Below, one piece after another: positions 49,975 through 58,864 of a stretch of 64,000 nucleotides of DNA. Below the pieces are notes generated by a model that was not told the DNA's origin, did no database searches, and saw nothing but the letters and a program-made list of their open reading frames with translations. Source of the stretch: RBG-16-66-20 sp036560705 (GTDB lineage Bacteria > Pseudomonadota > Gammaproteobacteria > Burkholderiales > SG8-39). Position 1 is the stretch's first letter. The number at the start of each line of letters is the position of its first letter. The position numbers and the translations under genes are program-made. The stretch is from the NCBI GenBank assembly GCA_036560705.1, contig DATBQR010000121.1, positions 62,001 to 126,000 of the forward strand. Reading direction: 5' to 3'.

Positions 49975-51771
49975 CTATTTCTTGGCGCCGGGCTTCGCCG
50001 CATCCTTCGGTTTTTCGGCCGCAGGCTCCTCACTCTTGCCGCTCATCGCCCGCTCGATCGCCTTCTCGGGGTCATCCTCATCCTTGTTTGCGTCCTTTGC
50101 TCCGGGTTCACTGGCCGACTGCCCTTCAAGCGGCGCGCCATCGGTGCCCGGGACTTCCTCCGGAACTTGAATCTGGATCTGGTCAGTATTCACGGCCGCT
50201 TTCTTGGCCATCCCTCCGCTCACGATGGCCGGGAACGCGATCACCAGGCTGACCATCAGAAGCTGTATCAGGACAAAGGGCACGGCGCCCCAGTAAATCT
50301 GCCCGGTCGTCACCCTAGCAATCGTCCGGCCCGTCACCCTGTCCACATAGTCCTTGGGCGACGCGACGCTGCGCAGATAGAACAGCGCGTAGCCGAACGG
50401 CGGGTGCATGAACGAAGTCTGCATGTTGACGCTGAGCAGGATGCCGAACCAGATCAGGTCGATGCCGAGCTTTTCGGCGACCGGACCGAGCAGGGGGATG
50501 ATGATGAAGGCGAGCTCGAAAAAATCGAGGAAGAAGGCGAGCAGGAACACCAGCAAGTTGACCACGATGAGGAAGCCGAGTTGGCCGCCCGGGAGGTTGA
50601 GCAGCAGGTGCTCGATCCAGAGGTTGCCGTCGACGCCGTAGAAGGTCAGGCTGAACACGCGCGCGCCGACCAGGATGAACACCACGAAGGAGGTCAGCTT
50701 GGCGGTCGTGTTCATGGCCTGCCGCAGCAGGTTGATCGACAGCCGGCGCCGCGCGATCGCCATCGCCAGCGCCCCGCTGGCGCCCATGGCGCCGCCTTCG
50801 GTGGGCGTCGCGACGCCGAGGAAAATGGTGCCGAGCACGAGGAAGATCAGCGCCAGCGGAGGGATCAGCACGAAGGTGACGCGTTCCGCCATGCGCGAGA
50901 GCAGGCCGAGCTTGAACAGGTGGTTGAGGACGGCCGCGACGAAGGCGATGCCAACGCCGACCGCGGTGGAGACCACGAGCATTTCGTCCGTCGGCGCATC
51001 GGGCGCCCCGTACTTGTATTTTGCGAATGCAACGGCCGCTGCCAGGGAAATCAGCGACACGACCGCCAGGGACGGAATGCCGCTGCTGCCATTGGCCTCG
51101 CGGAACGTGCGCGCCTCCAGCGGCAATGCCGGCGCCCAGGCGGGCTTGAAAAAAGCGACGCCGGCGGCGTATAGCGCATAGATGCCTGCCAGCGTGATCC
51201 CTGGTATGAACGCACCCGCATACATGTCGCCGACCGATTTGCCGAGCTGGTCGGCCATGACGATCAGCACCAGCGAGGGCGGAATGATCTGGGCCAGCGT
51301 GCCAGACGCAGCAATCACGCCGGTCGCGAAGCGCCTGTCGTAACCGTAGCGCAGCATGATCGGCAGCGATATCAGCCCCATCGAGATGACGGAGGCGGCC
51401 ACCACGCCGGTCGTGGCGGCCAGCAGGGCGCCGACAAAAACGACCGCGAACGCCAGGCCGCCGCGCAAAGGGCCGAACAGCTGGCCGATAGTGTCGAGCA
51501 GGTCTTCGGCCATGCCGCTGCGTTCCAGTATCAGGCCCATGAAGGTGAAGAACGGCACGGCGAGCAGCGTGTCGTTCGACATCACCGCCCAGATGCGCTG
51601 CGGCAGGGCCTGGAACAGCGTCTCCTGCAGCAGGCCCAGCTCGATGCCGAGCAGGCCGAAGAAAATGCCGCTGGCGGCGAGCGCGAAGGCGACCGGGTAG
51701 CCGAACAGCATCACCACGATCAGCGACGCGAACATCAGCGGCGCCATGTTGTGAATGAGAAATGCAGTCAT
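49975..51771 (-). CDS. dctM: TRAP transporter large permease DctM with long charged C-terminal tail
   Basis: A 598-residue DctM/SiaM-type permease with many membrane segments: VMLFGYPVAFALAASGIFFG, LLAVPFFTFMGLILERSGMAEDL, GVVAASVISMGLISLPIMLRYGYD and QIIPPSLVLIVMAD. It moves solute with Na+ or H+ together with DctQ. The normal fold ends near residue 515 (FPAIVSGGMA); a polar tail of about 80 residues rich in E, P, K and A follows, unlike most DctM proteins. It begins after dctQ by ATGA overlap. The associated binding protein is the plus-strand gene at 48748. Confidence 0.9.
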   Translation of the reverse strand: MTAFLIHNMAPLMFASLIVVMLFGYPVAFALAASGIFFGLLGIELGLLQETLFQALPQRIWAVMSNDTLLAVPFFTFMGLILERSGMAEDLLDTIGQLFGPLRGGLAFAVVFVGALLAATTGVVAASVISMGLISLPIMLRYGYDRRFATGVIAASGTLAQIIPPSLVLIVMADQLGKSVGDMYAGAFIPGITLAGIYALYAAGVAFFKPAWAPALPLEARTFREANGSSGIPSLAVVSLISLAAAVAFAKYKYGAPDAPTDEMLVVSTAVGVGIAFVAAVLNHLFKLGLLSRMAERVTFVLIPPLALIFLVLGTIFLGVATPTEGGAMGASGALAMAIARRRLSINLLRQAMNTTAKLTSFVVFILVGARVFSLTFYGVDGNLWIEHLLLNLPGGQLGFLIVVNLLVFLLAFFLDFFELAFIIIPLLGPVAEKLGIDLIWFGILLSVNMQTSFMHPPFGYALFYLRSVASPKDYVDRVTGRTIARVTTGQIYWGAVPFVLIQLLMVSLVIAFPAIVSGGMAKKAAVNTDQIQIQVPEEVPGTDGAPLEGQSASEPGAKDANKDEDDPEKAIERAMSGKSEEPAAEKPKDAAKPGAKK

Positions 51772-52361
51772 GCGGCTTCTCCCCGCTGCTTGCGCAACTC
51801 CGCCGCGAGCAGTTCTTCGTCCGTCGGGCCTTCGTCCTTCTCGGCCGGGTCCGGGATCATTCCGAGCAGGAACGCGACACGCTTGATCAGTTCGGAGAAG
51901 CCCTGCAACACCAGCAGCAGGAAGCCTGCCGGAAGCATCAGGCGCCCTGGCCAGACCGTGAGGCCGCCAGCGTTGGTCGAAACCTCACCGCTCTTGTACG
52001 CGTCCACGAAAACCGGCCACGAGAGCCACATGATGAGAATTGCCATCGGCAGCAGGAAAAATACGGTGCCGAGAATGTCGATCCAGGCCTTGGCCCGGCC
52101 TGACAGATGTCCCGTCAGGATGTCGATCCGGACGTGCTGGTTGTGCAGCAGGGTATAGGCGGCGCAGAACAGGAATACAAAGGAAAACAAGTACCACTGG
52201 ATTTCCAGCCAGGAATTCGAGCTCTTGTTGAGCGCGTAGCGCACGATCGCGTTGCCGGTGCTGATCAGCACCGCCGCAAGGATCAACCAATAACTGAGCT
52301 TGCCGACTTGCTCATTGAGCCAGTCGATAGCGCGGGACAGCCGCAGGCACAGCTTCATCAT
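51768..52361 (-). CDS. dctQ: TRAP transporter small permease DctQ
   Basis: A 197-residue protein with four membrane segments (LSYWLILAAVLISTGNAIVRY, WYLFSFVFLFCAAYTLLHNQHVRIDIL, TVFFLLPMAILIMWLSW and MLPAGFLLLVLQGFSELIKRVAFL). LHNQHVRIDI is the family motif. The tail is acidic (DPAEKDEGPTDEELLAAEL). It is coupled to dctM, forming the membrane complex of a TRAP transporter; the substrate is not predictable. Confidence 0.9.
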   Translation of the reverse strand: MMKLCLRLSRAIDWLNEQVGKLSYWLILAAVLISTGNAIVRYALNKSSNSWLEIQWYLFSFVFLFCAAYTLLHNQHVRIDILTGHLSGRAKAWIDILGTVFFLLPMAILIMWLSWPVFVDAYKSGEVSTNAGGLTVWPGRLMLPAGFLLLVLQGFSELIKRVAFLLGMIPDPAEKDEGPTDEELLAAELRKQRGEAA

Positions 52362-52401
52362 CGCAACCCCTCCTTTGCGAGTTCGGGAACCACGGGTCGA
52401 A

Positions 52402-52947
52402 TCAGGCGGACGTCAGGCTACCGCCGGTGCTGCCGACGCCCGCCTGCGCGCGCATCTGCAGCGCGCGCCGCTGCACCTCCTCGTGCAGCCTCGGTTTGAA
52501 GCCGAGGGCGAAGAATACCTCAGCGGCGAGGAAAATCGGCGCCACGAAGATCTGGAACAGGTTGTCCACCAGAGCCGGCTTGCGGCCCTCGTAGGCATGG
52601 CCCCAGAGCTGCAGCGCCCAGCCGCCGACGAACAGGATCGGGAACCAGGTCAGGCCGATGAACAGCGGGGCCTGCGACAGCGGTTCCGCGCCCCGGAGCA
52701 TCAGCGCGAACACGGCGCCCATCGCCAGGCCAAGCGGGACGTCGAGCATCAGGTAATAGAGAAGCAGCGCGGAAGTGACGATCAACGCGCCGCTCACGGA
52801 AGCGCCGCCGACATCGGTGCGCAGCCAGCCGAGCGGGATCATCAGCGAAAAAACGATCAGCGGCACGCCGACGAAGTGCGTCGCCTTGTTGCGCGCGTCC
52901 TGATGGTAGGCGGCGTAGAAGGACATCTGGTCTTCGAGCGTCTTCAC
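52402..52947 (-). CDS. Mpo1-like (DUF962/YGL010w) membrane protein
   Basis: A 181-residue membrane protein with histidine motifs HQDARNKATHFVGVPLI and QLWGHAYEGRKPALVDNLFQIFVAPIFLAAEVFF, diagnostic of the DUF962/Mpo1 family. Yeast Mpo1 is an iron-dependent dioxygenase in alpha-oxidation of 2-hydroxy fatty acids; bacterial members have no assigned role. It has three or four membrane helices. It is upstream of dctQ on the same strand and divergent from ribF. Confidence 0.85.
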   Translation of the reverse strand: MKTLEDQMSFYAAYHQDARNKATHFVGVPLIVFSLMIPLGWLRTDVGGASVSGALIVTSALLLYYLMLDVPLGLAMGAVFALMLRGAEPLSQAPLFIGLTWFPILFVGGWALQLWGHAYEGRKPALVDNLFQIFVAPIFLAAEVFFALGFKPRLHEEVQRRALQMRAQAGVGSTGGSLTSA

Positions 52948-53003
52948 CGGTCTCCTCCGAGTGAATGGGCAAGTTCAAGCGCAAGCGGCCGAGTGAAAGC
53001 CGC

Positions 53004-53009
53004 TATAAT
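53004..53009 (+). promoter_or_regulatory. Consensus -10 (TATAAT) for the ribF-ileS-lspA operon
   Basis: GC-TATAAT lies 20 bases before the ribF ATG in the 82-base gap with the Mpo1-like gene. No good -35 and no clear SD are seen. Confidence 0.45.
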
Positions 53010-53029
53010 TCAACATTTTACACGCACGA

Positions 53030-53977
53030 ATGCAGGTCACGCACGGGACAATCAAGCCGGGGGGAAGCCGCAGTGGATTTGCCTCCGGCACGGGGCTCAC
53101 CATCGGCAATTTCGACGGCGTGCACCGCGGTCACCGCGCCATGCTGGACAGGCTGGCCGCGAAGGCGCGCGAGTTGAGGCTACCTTGCAGCGTCCTGACG
53201 TTCGAGCCGCACCCGCGGGAGTTTTTTTCGCCGTCCGCGGCGCCGGCCCGCCTGTCGCGGCTGCGCGAGAAGCTCGAGCTGATCGCGGAGGCGGGGATCG
53301 ACAGGACGCACGTGCTGCGTTTTGGTGCGCGGCTTGCCGCGCTGGCGGCAGACCGGTTCATCGAAGACGTACTGGTGCGGGGTTTGGGGGTGCGCTGGCT
53401 GCTGGTCGGCAGGGATTTCCGCTTCGGCGCGAAACGCTCCGGCGATTTCGCGCTGCTCGAGTCGTGCGCGGCGCGGCTGGGATTCGCGCTGGAGGCGATG
53501 CCGGAAGTCATGAACGCCGGGGAGCGCGTGTCGAGTTCCGGCGTGCGCGCGGCGCTGGCGGCGGGCGACCTGGCGGCCGCGGCGCGGCTGCTCGGGCGCG
53601 AGTACACGATGAGCGGGCGCGTGGCGCATGGCGAGAAGCTCGGCCGCGCGCTCGGTTTCCCGACCGCGAACATCGTGCTGCGGCGCCGGCCGCCGCTGGC
53701 GGGAATTTTTACCGTCACGGCGGAGCTGGAGGAGACGCATGCGGTATTGCGGGGCGTCGCCAGCGTGGGCAGGCGGCCGACCGTCAGGGAAAACGCGCCG
53801 CCGCTTCTGGAAGTGCATTTGTTCGACTGGAACGGCGACCTTTACGGGCGCCACCTGCGGGTGAAATTCCTGCAGAAGATCCGGGACGAGGAGAAGTACG
53901 GTGGATTGGACGCTTTGCGCTCCGCGATAGCGCGGGACGTGCAGCAGGCCCAGGACTATTTCAGGAAAAATGGCTGA
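53030..53977 (+). CDS. ribF: Bifunctional riboflavin kinase/FAD synthetase
   Basis: A 315-residue RibF: N-terminal nucleotidyltransferase with TIGNFDGVHRGHRAML, LTFEPHPREFF and LVGRDFRFGAKRSGD; C-terminal riboflavin kinase with GRVAHGEKLGRALGFPTANI and VEVHLFDW-like HLFDWNGDLYGRHLRVKF. It makes FMN and FAD. It overlaps ileS by eight bases. The order ribF-ileS-lspA-ispH is conserved in proteobacteria. Confidence 0.96.
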   Translation: MQVTHGTIKPGGSRSGFASGTGLTIGNFDGVHRGHRAMLDRLAAKARELRLPCSVLTFEPHPREFFSPSAAPARLSRLREKLELIAEAGIDRTHVLRFGARLAALAADRFIEDVLVRGLGVRWLLVGRDFRFGAKRSGDFALLESCAARLGFALEAMPEVMNAGERVSSSGVRAALAAGDLAAAARLLGREYTMSGRVAHGEKLGRALGFPTANIVLRRRPPLAGIFTVTAELEETHAVLRGVASVGRRPTVRENAPPLLEVHLFDWNGDLYGRHLRVKFLQKIRDEEKYGGLDALRSAIARDVQQAQDYFRKNG

Positions 53978-56837
53978 CTACAAAAGCACGCTGAACCTGC
54001 CCGACACGCCGTTCCCGATGCGGGGCGATCTCGCCAAGCGCGAGCCGCTGTGGGTGAAGGAATGGAACGAGCAGGGCGTCTACCGGCGCCTGCGCGCCGC
54101 GGCGAAAGGTCGGCCGCGCTTCGTGCTGCACGACGGGCCGCCCTATGCCAACGGCGACATCCACATCGGCCACGCGGTGAACAAGATCCTCAAGGACGTG
54201 ATCGTCAAGTCGAAGTCCATGGCCGGCTTCGACGCGCCCTACGTGCCGGGCTGGGATTGCCACGGCATGCCGATCGAGGTGCAGATCGAGAAGAAATACG
54301 GCAAGAACCTGCCCGCCGGGGAGACGCAGCGCCTGTGCCGCGCCTACGCCACCGAGCAGATCGCCCGGCAGAAGCTCGACTTCCAGCGCCTCGGCATTCT
54401 CGGCGACTGGGACAACCCCTACCTGACGATGGCCTACGGCAACGAAGCCGACGAGATCCGCGGCCTGGGAACGCTGCTGAAGAAGGGCTACATCTTCCGC
54501 GGCCTGAAGCCGGTCAACTGGTGCTTCGACTGCGGCTCCGCGCTTGCCGAGGCGGAGATCGAATACGAGGACCGGAAAGATCCCGCCGTCGACGTGGGTT
54601 TCGAATTCGTCGAACGGGAAAAAATCGCCGCGGCTTTCGGGCTGCGCAGCCTGCCGGACAAGAAGGGATACATCGTCATCTGGACGACGACGCCCTGGAC
54701 GCTGCCGGCCAACCAGGCCCTCAACGTGCACCCGGATTTCGATTACGCGCTGATCGACACCGACCGCGGCCTGCTGATCGTCGCCGATGCGATGCTCCTG
54801 GCCGGGGAAATCCCCGAGGCGACCGAAGAAGAATTCGATGCGCTCGCCATGCCCAGGCTGCTGGCGAAGTACGGCATCAAGTCCTGGCGGCTGATCGGCA
54901 AGGCCAAGGGCCGCGCGCTGGAAGGGCTGCGCTTCAAGCACCCGTTCTACGACCGCACTTCGCCCGTCTACCTGGGCGAATACGTGACGCTGGACGCCGG
55001 CACGGGCATCGTCCATTCGGCGCCGGCCTACGGCGTGGAGGACTTCGACTCCTGCCGCCGCTACGGCATGAAGGACGAGGAAATCCTCGTCCCGGTGATG
55101 GGCGACGGCAAATACGCCGCCTCGCTGCCGCTGTTCGGCGGACTGATGATCTGGGACGCCAATCCGAAAATCGTCAAGACGATGGAGCAGAACGGCGTCC
55201 TGTTCGCGGTGGACTGGAAGCACGTCCACAGCTACATGCATTGCTGGCGGCACAAGACGCCGGTGATCCTGCGCGCCACCGTCCAGTGGTTCGCCGGCAT
55301 GGACGAGGTGCCCGGCTACAACGGGCCGGAAGGATTGACCCGGCCCGCCGAAACTCTGCGCGCGACGGCGCTGCGCGGCATCGAGGCCACCGAGTTCTTC
55401 CCGGACTGGGGCAAGGCGCGGCTGCACGGCCTGATCGCCAACCGCCCCGACTGGACGCTGTCGCGCGCCCGGCAGTGGGGCGTGCCGATGCCGTTCTTCG
55501 TGCACAAGGAAACCGGCGCGCTGCACCCGCGCACGCTCGAATTGATCGAGGAGGTCGCCCGGCGCGTCCAGCAGGGCGGCATCGAAACCTGGCAGACCGT
55601 CGCCACCGAGGAATTCCTCGGCGCCGACGCGGCGCACTACGAGAAGGTGAAGGACACCATCGACGTCTGGTTCGATTCCGGCTCCACGCACCAGACGGTG
55701 CTGAAGGGATCGCACGCCGGCGAAAGCGCCTTTCCGGCCGACTTGTACCTGGAAGGCTCGGACCAGCACCGCGGCTGGTTCCATTCGTCGCTGCTGGTGT
55801 CCTGCATGATGAACGGGGTGCCGCCGTACAAGGCGATTCTCACGCACGGCTTCGTCATCGACATGGACGGCCGCAAGATGTCGAAGTCGAAGGGCACGGG
55901 CATGGCGCCGCAGCAGGTCGCCGGCACGCTGGGCGCGGAGATCCTGCGCCTCTGGGTGGCGAGCGGCGACTACTCGGGCGAGCTGACCATTTCGAACGAA
56001 ATTTTGAAGCGCGTGGTCGAGAGCTACCGGCGCGTGCGCAACACGCTGCGTTTCCTGCTCGCCAACACTTCCGATTTCGATCCGGTGCTGCATGCGGTGC
56101 CGGTGGCGGAAATGACCGAAATCGACCGCTACGCGCTGGCGCTGACCGCGCGCATGCAGGCGGGCATGACCGAGGACTACAAGGCCTACCAGTTCCACCT
56201 CGTGGTGCAGAAGCTGCAGGCCTTCTGCTCGGAAGACCTCGGGTCGTTCTACCTCGACATCCTCAAGGACCGGCTCTACACCACCGGCGCCGCCTCGCGC
56301 GCCCGCCGTTCCGCGCAGACCGCCCTCTGGCACATCGGGCAGAGCCTGCTGCGCCTGATGGCGCCGATCCTCAGTTTCACCGCTGAAGAGGCGTGGCAGA
56401 CCCTCGCCGGCAATGCCGGTAAGAGCGTGTTCGAGGAAACCTGGCATCAGCTGCCGGGCTCCGGGCTGGACCAGGTCATGCTGGATCACTGGGAGAACGT
56501 CCGCAGGTTTCGCGAGACCGTGGCCAAGAAGATCGAGGAGCGGCGCGCGCAGAAGGAGCTGGGCTCGCCGTTGCAGGCGGAACTGGACATCCAGGCGCAC
56601 GGTCCAAGCTACGAATCGCTGGCGCGCCTCGGCGACGAGCTGCGGTTCGTGCTGATCACCTCGCGCGCGGACGTCCGCGAGGCGAAGGGATCTCCCGTTC
56701 AAATCAAGGTCAAGGCAAGTGAACATCCGAAGTGCGAACGCTGCTGGCACTACCGCGCCGATGTCGGCGAGGCTGGGCTGTGCGGCCGCTGCGAGAGCAA
56801 CCTGCACGGCAGCGGCGAACCGCGGCGCCATGCCTAG
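53970..56837 (+). CDS. ileS: Isoleucyl-tRNA synthetase
   Basis: A 955-residue class I synthetase: HIGH motif in YANGDIHIGHAVNK (about residue 64), the CP1 editing insertion, KMSKS in DGRKMSKSKGTGM (about residue 636), anticodon-binding helices, and a C-terminal zinc finger CERCWHYRADVGEAGLCGRC. Charges tRNA-Ile and edits valine. It is the type with the C-terminal Zn ribbon, as in E. coli. The frame overlaps ribF by eight and lspA by eight bases. Confidence 0.98.
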   Translation: MADYKSTLNLPDTPFPMRGDLAKREPLWVKEWNEQGVYRRLRAAAKGRPRFVLHDGPPYANGDIHIGHAVNKILKDVIVKSKSMAGFDAPYVPGWDCHGMPIEVQIEKKYGKNLPAGETQRLCRAYATEQIARQKLDFQRLGILGDWDNPYLTMAYGNEADEIRGLGTLLKKGYIFRGLKPVNWCFDCGSALAEAEIEYEDRKDPAVDVGFEFVEREKIAAAFGLRSLPDKKGYIVIWTTTPWTLPANQALNVHPDFDYALIDTDRGLLIVADAMLLAGEIPEATEEEFDALAMPRLLAKYGIKSWRLIGKAKGRALEGLRFKHPFYDRTSPVYLGEYVTLDAGTGIVHSAPAYGVEDFDSCRRYGMKDEEILVPVMGDGKYAASLPLFGGLMIWDANPKIVKTMEQNGVLFAVDWKHVHSYMHCWRHKTPVILRATVQWFAGMDEVPGYNGPEGLTRPAETLRATALRGIEATEFFPDWGKARLHGLIANRPDWTLSRARQWGVPMPFFVHKETGALHPRTLELIEEVARRVQQGGIETWQTVATEEFLGADAAHYEKVKDTIDVWFDSGSTHQTVLKGSHAGESAFPADLYLEGSDQHRGWFHSSLLVSCMMNGVPPYKAILTHGFVIDMDGRKMSKSKGTGMAPQQVAGTLGAEILRLWVASGDYSGELTISNEILKRVVESYRRVRNTLRFLLANTSDFDPVLHAVPVAEMTEIDRYALALTARMQAGMTEDYKAYQFHLVVQKLQAFCSEDLGSFYLDILKDRLYTTGAASRARRSAQTALWHIGQSLLRLMAPILSFTAEEAWQTLAGNAGKSVFEETWHQLPGSGLDQVMLDHWENVRRFRETVAKKIEERRAQKELGSPLQAELDIQAHGPSYESLARLGDELRFVLITSRADVREAKGSPVQIKVKASEHPKCERCWHYRADVGEAGLCGRCESNLHGSGEPRRHA

Positions 56838-57327
56838 GCGGCCCCGGGTTGCGCGCTGGTTCGGCCTGGCGGCCCTGGCGGTCGTCCTGGACTATCTGAC
56901 GAAGGCCGCCGTGCTCGCCTCGTTCGCTCCCGGCGAGAGCCGCGCGCTGGCGCCGTTCTTCAACCTCGTGCTGGTATTCAACAAGGGCGCGGCGTTCAGC
57001 TTCCTCGCCTCGGCGCAGGGCTGGCAGACGCTGTTCTTCGCGGCGATCGCCGTCGCGGCTTCCGTCGTCGTAAGTTTTCTGATTTTCAGGAACCCCGATA
57101 AAAAACTGTTTTGCGGCGGCCTCGCGCTCATCCTCGGCGGCGCGCTCGGCAACCTGTACGACCGCGTCGCCTACGGCCACGTCGTCGACTTCCTCGACTT
57201 CCACGCCATGGGCTGGCACTTTCCGGCCTTCAACGTTGCGGATTCCGCGATCACCGTCGGCGCCGGGGTCCTGATCCTGGAGAGTTTCCTGCACCGCGAA
57301 CCGGAGAGCCGTGAAAAAGGCGCCTGA
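56830..57327 (+). CDS. lspA: Lipoprotein signal peptidase (SPase II)
   Basis: A 165-residue LspA with four membrane helices: ALAVVLDYLTKAAVLASF, VFNKGAAFSFLAS, then the catalytic aspartates in LGNLYDRVAYGHVVDFLDF and FPAFNVADSAITVGAGVL. It cleaves prolipoproteins after lipidation. ATG 56830 overlaps the ileS end by eight bases; the open frame upstream is a shadow. The GDSL lipoprotein at 5.6 kb would be one of its substrates. Confidence 0.95.
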   Translation: MPRRPRVARWFGLAALAVVLDYLTKAAVLASFAPGESRALAPFFNLVLVFNKGAAFSFLASAQGWQTLFFAAIAVAASVVVSFLIFRNPDKKLFCGGLALILGGALGNLYDRVAYGHVVDFLDFHAMGWHFPAFNVADSAITVGAGVLILESFLHREPESREKGA

Positions 57328-57865
57328 GATGAACCTGGCGCTGCTGCTGAAGGCGCTGTCGTTCGCCGCCTACAAGCATCGCGACCAGCGGCGCAAGGAC
57401 GCCGAGGCCTCGCCTTACATCAACCACCCGATCGCGCTGGCCGAGGTGCTCGCAGCGGAAGGCGGCGTTGGCGACATCGAGGTGCTCGCGGCGGCGCTGC
57501 TGCACGACACCATCGAGGACACCGCGACCACCTTCGAGGAGCTGGTCGAGCATTTCGGCAGCCGCGTCGCCGCCATGGTCGGGGAGGTTACCGACGACCA
57601 GAAGCTGCCCAAGGCGGAGCGCAAGCGCCTGCAGATCGTGCACGCCGCTGGATTGAGCGCCGGCGCGAAGCTGGTCAAGCTGGCCGACAAGATCTGCAAC
57701 CTGCGCGACGTGGCGGAGCGGCCGCCGGCGAAATGGGACCTGCAGCGCCGGCAGGAGTATTTCGAATGGGCGAAGCAGGTGATCGACGGGCTGCGCGGCG
57801 CGCCGGGGGAATCGATGCGCGGGCTCGAGGCGGCGTTCGACGCCGCCTACGCACTCAAGCCCTGA
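57311..57865 (+). CDS. HD-domain protein (RelA/SpoT-type pyrophosphohydrolase-like, MESH1-like)
   Basis: A 184-residue stand-alone HD hydrolase: ALSFAAYKHRDQRRKDAEASPYINHP, the metal motif AALLHDTIEDTATTFEELVEHFG, and VKLADKICNLRDV. The motifs match the hydrolase half of RelA/SpoT and small alarmone hydrolases, which act on (p)ppGpp or NADPH, but no synthetase domain is present. GTG 57311 overlaps lspA by 17 bases; ATG 57329, just after the lspA stop, is a possible alternative. It sits between lspA and ispH. Confidence 0.82.
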   Translation: MKKAPEMNLALLLKALSFAAYKHRDQRRKDAEASPYINHPIALAEVLAAEGGVGDIEVLAAALLHDTIEDTATTFEELVEHFGSRVAAMVGEVTDDQKLPKAERKRLQIVHAAGLSAGAKLVKLADKICNLRDVAERPPAKWDLQRRQEYFEWAKQVIDGLRGAPGESMRGLEAAFDAAYALKP

Positions 57866-57884
57866 TGCGCGGATAATTGCCGTC

Positions 57885-58826
57885 ATGGATGTTCTGCTCG
57901 CCAACCCCCGCGGCTTCTGCGCCGGCGTCGAGCGCGCGATCGAGATCGTCGAGCGCGCGCTGCAGCAGCGCGGCGCGCCGATCTACGTGCGCCACGAGAT
58001 CGTGCACAACAAGTACGTGGTCGAGGACCTGCGGAAGAAGGGGGCGGTGTTCGTCGAGGAGCTGGACGAGGTGCCGCGCGGCAGCACGGTGATCTTCTCC
58101 GCGCACGGCGTCTCCAGGGAGATCCGCCGCGACGCCGACGCGCGCGGCCTGAAGGTGTTCGACGCCACCTGCCCGCTGGTGACCAAGGTGCACGTCGAAG
58201 TGTCGAAGATGCTGCGCGAGGGCTACGAGATCGTGATGATCGGGCACCGGGGCCATCCCGAGTCCGAGGGCACCATGGGCCAGTCGGACGGCGGCATGCA
58301 CCTGGTCGAAACCGTGGACGACGTGGCGCGGCTCGCGGTGGCAAATCCGGAAAGGCTGGCTTATGTCACGCAGACCACGCTCTCGGTGGACGACGCGGCG
58401 CTGATCGTCGCCGCGCTGCGGGCGCGCTTCCCGTCGATCCGCGGGCCGAAGCGGGACGACATCTGCTACGCCACCCAGAACCGCCAGGATGCGGTCAAGT
58501 TCATGGCGCCGCGCTGCGACGTGGTGATCGTGGTGGGCTCGCCGAACAGTTCAAATTCGAACAGGTTGCGCGAGGTGGCGCAGAACATGGGCGTCGACGC
58601 CTACATGGTGGACAGCGCCGCCGGGCTCAGGCCGGAGTGGATCGCCGGCAAGCCGCGCGTCGGCGTTACCGCGGGCGCATCGGCGCCGGAAGTGCTGGTG
58701 AACGAGCTGATCGAGCGGCTGCTGGAGCTGGGTGCAAAAAGCGTGCGGCCGCTGGAAGGTATCGCCGAGCACGTCGTGTTTACCCTGCCGCGCGAACTGG
58801 CGCGGCAACAAGGGGTTCCCGACTAG
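57885..58826 (+). CDS. ispH: 4-hydroxy-3-methylbut-2-enyl diphosphate reductase
   Basis: A 313-residue IspH (LytB): the 4Fe-4S cysteines C12 (NPRGFCAGVERA), C96 (FDATCPLVTKVH) and C194 (DDICYATQNRQ), with HGVSREI and the MIGHRGHPESEGTMGQ block. It makes IPP and DMAPP, ending the MEP pathway begun by dxs in this window. Twenty bases separate it from the HD gene; a GC-rich hairpin follows. Confidence 0.97.
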   Translation: MDVLLANPRGFCAGVERAIEIVERALQQRGAPIYVRHEIVHNKYVVEDLRKKGAVFVEELDEVPRGSTVIFSAHGVSREIRRDADARGLKVFDATCPLVTKVHVEVSKMLREGYEIVMIGHRGHPESEGTMGQSDGGMHLVETVDDVARLAVANPERLAYVTQTTLSVDDAALIVAALRARFPSIRGPKRDDICYATQNRQDAVKFMAPRCDVVIVVGSPNSSNSNRLREVAQNMGVDAYMVDSAAGLRPEWIAGKPRVGVTAGASAPEVLVNELIERLLELGAKSVRPLEGIAEHVVFTLPRELARQQGVPD

Positions 58827-58848
58827 GAAGGAAGGGGGATTTGCCAAG

Positions 58849-58863
58849 AGCCCGCGGCGGGCT
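58849..58863. terminator. Weak hairpin between ispH and the TonB-like gene
   Basis: AGCCCG-CGG-CGGGCT with only short T-runs; it could terminate both convergent genes inefficiently. Confidence 0.4.
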
Positions 58864-58864
58864 T

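Noticed and set aside
53961..56831. 956-codon minus-strand frame opposite ileS
   Set aside because: Exact antisense of a conserved ileS gene, with no motif; typical long antisense frame in high-GC DNA.
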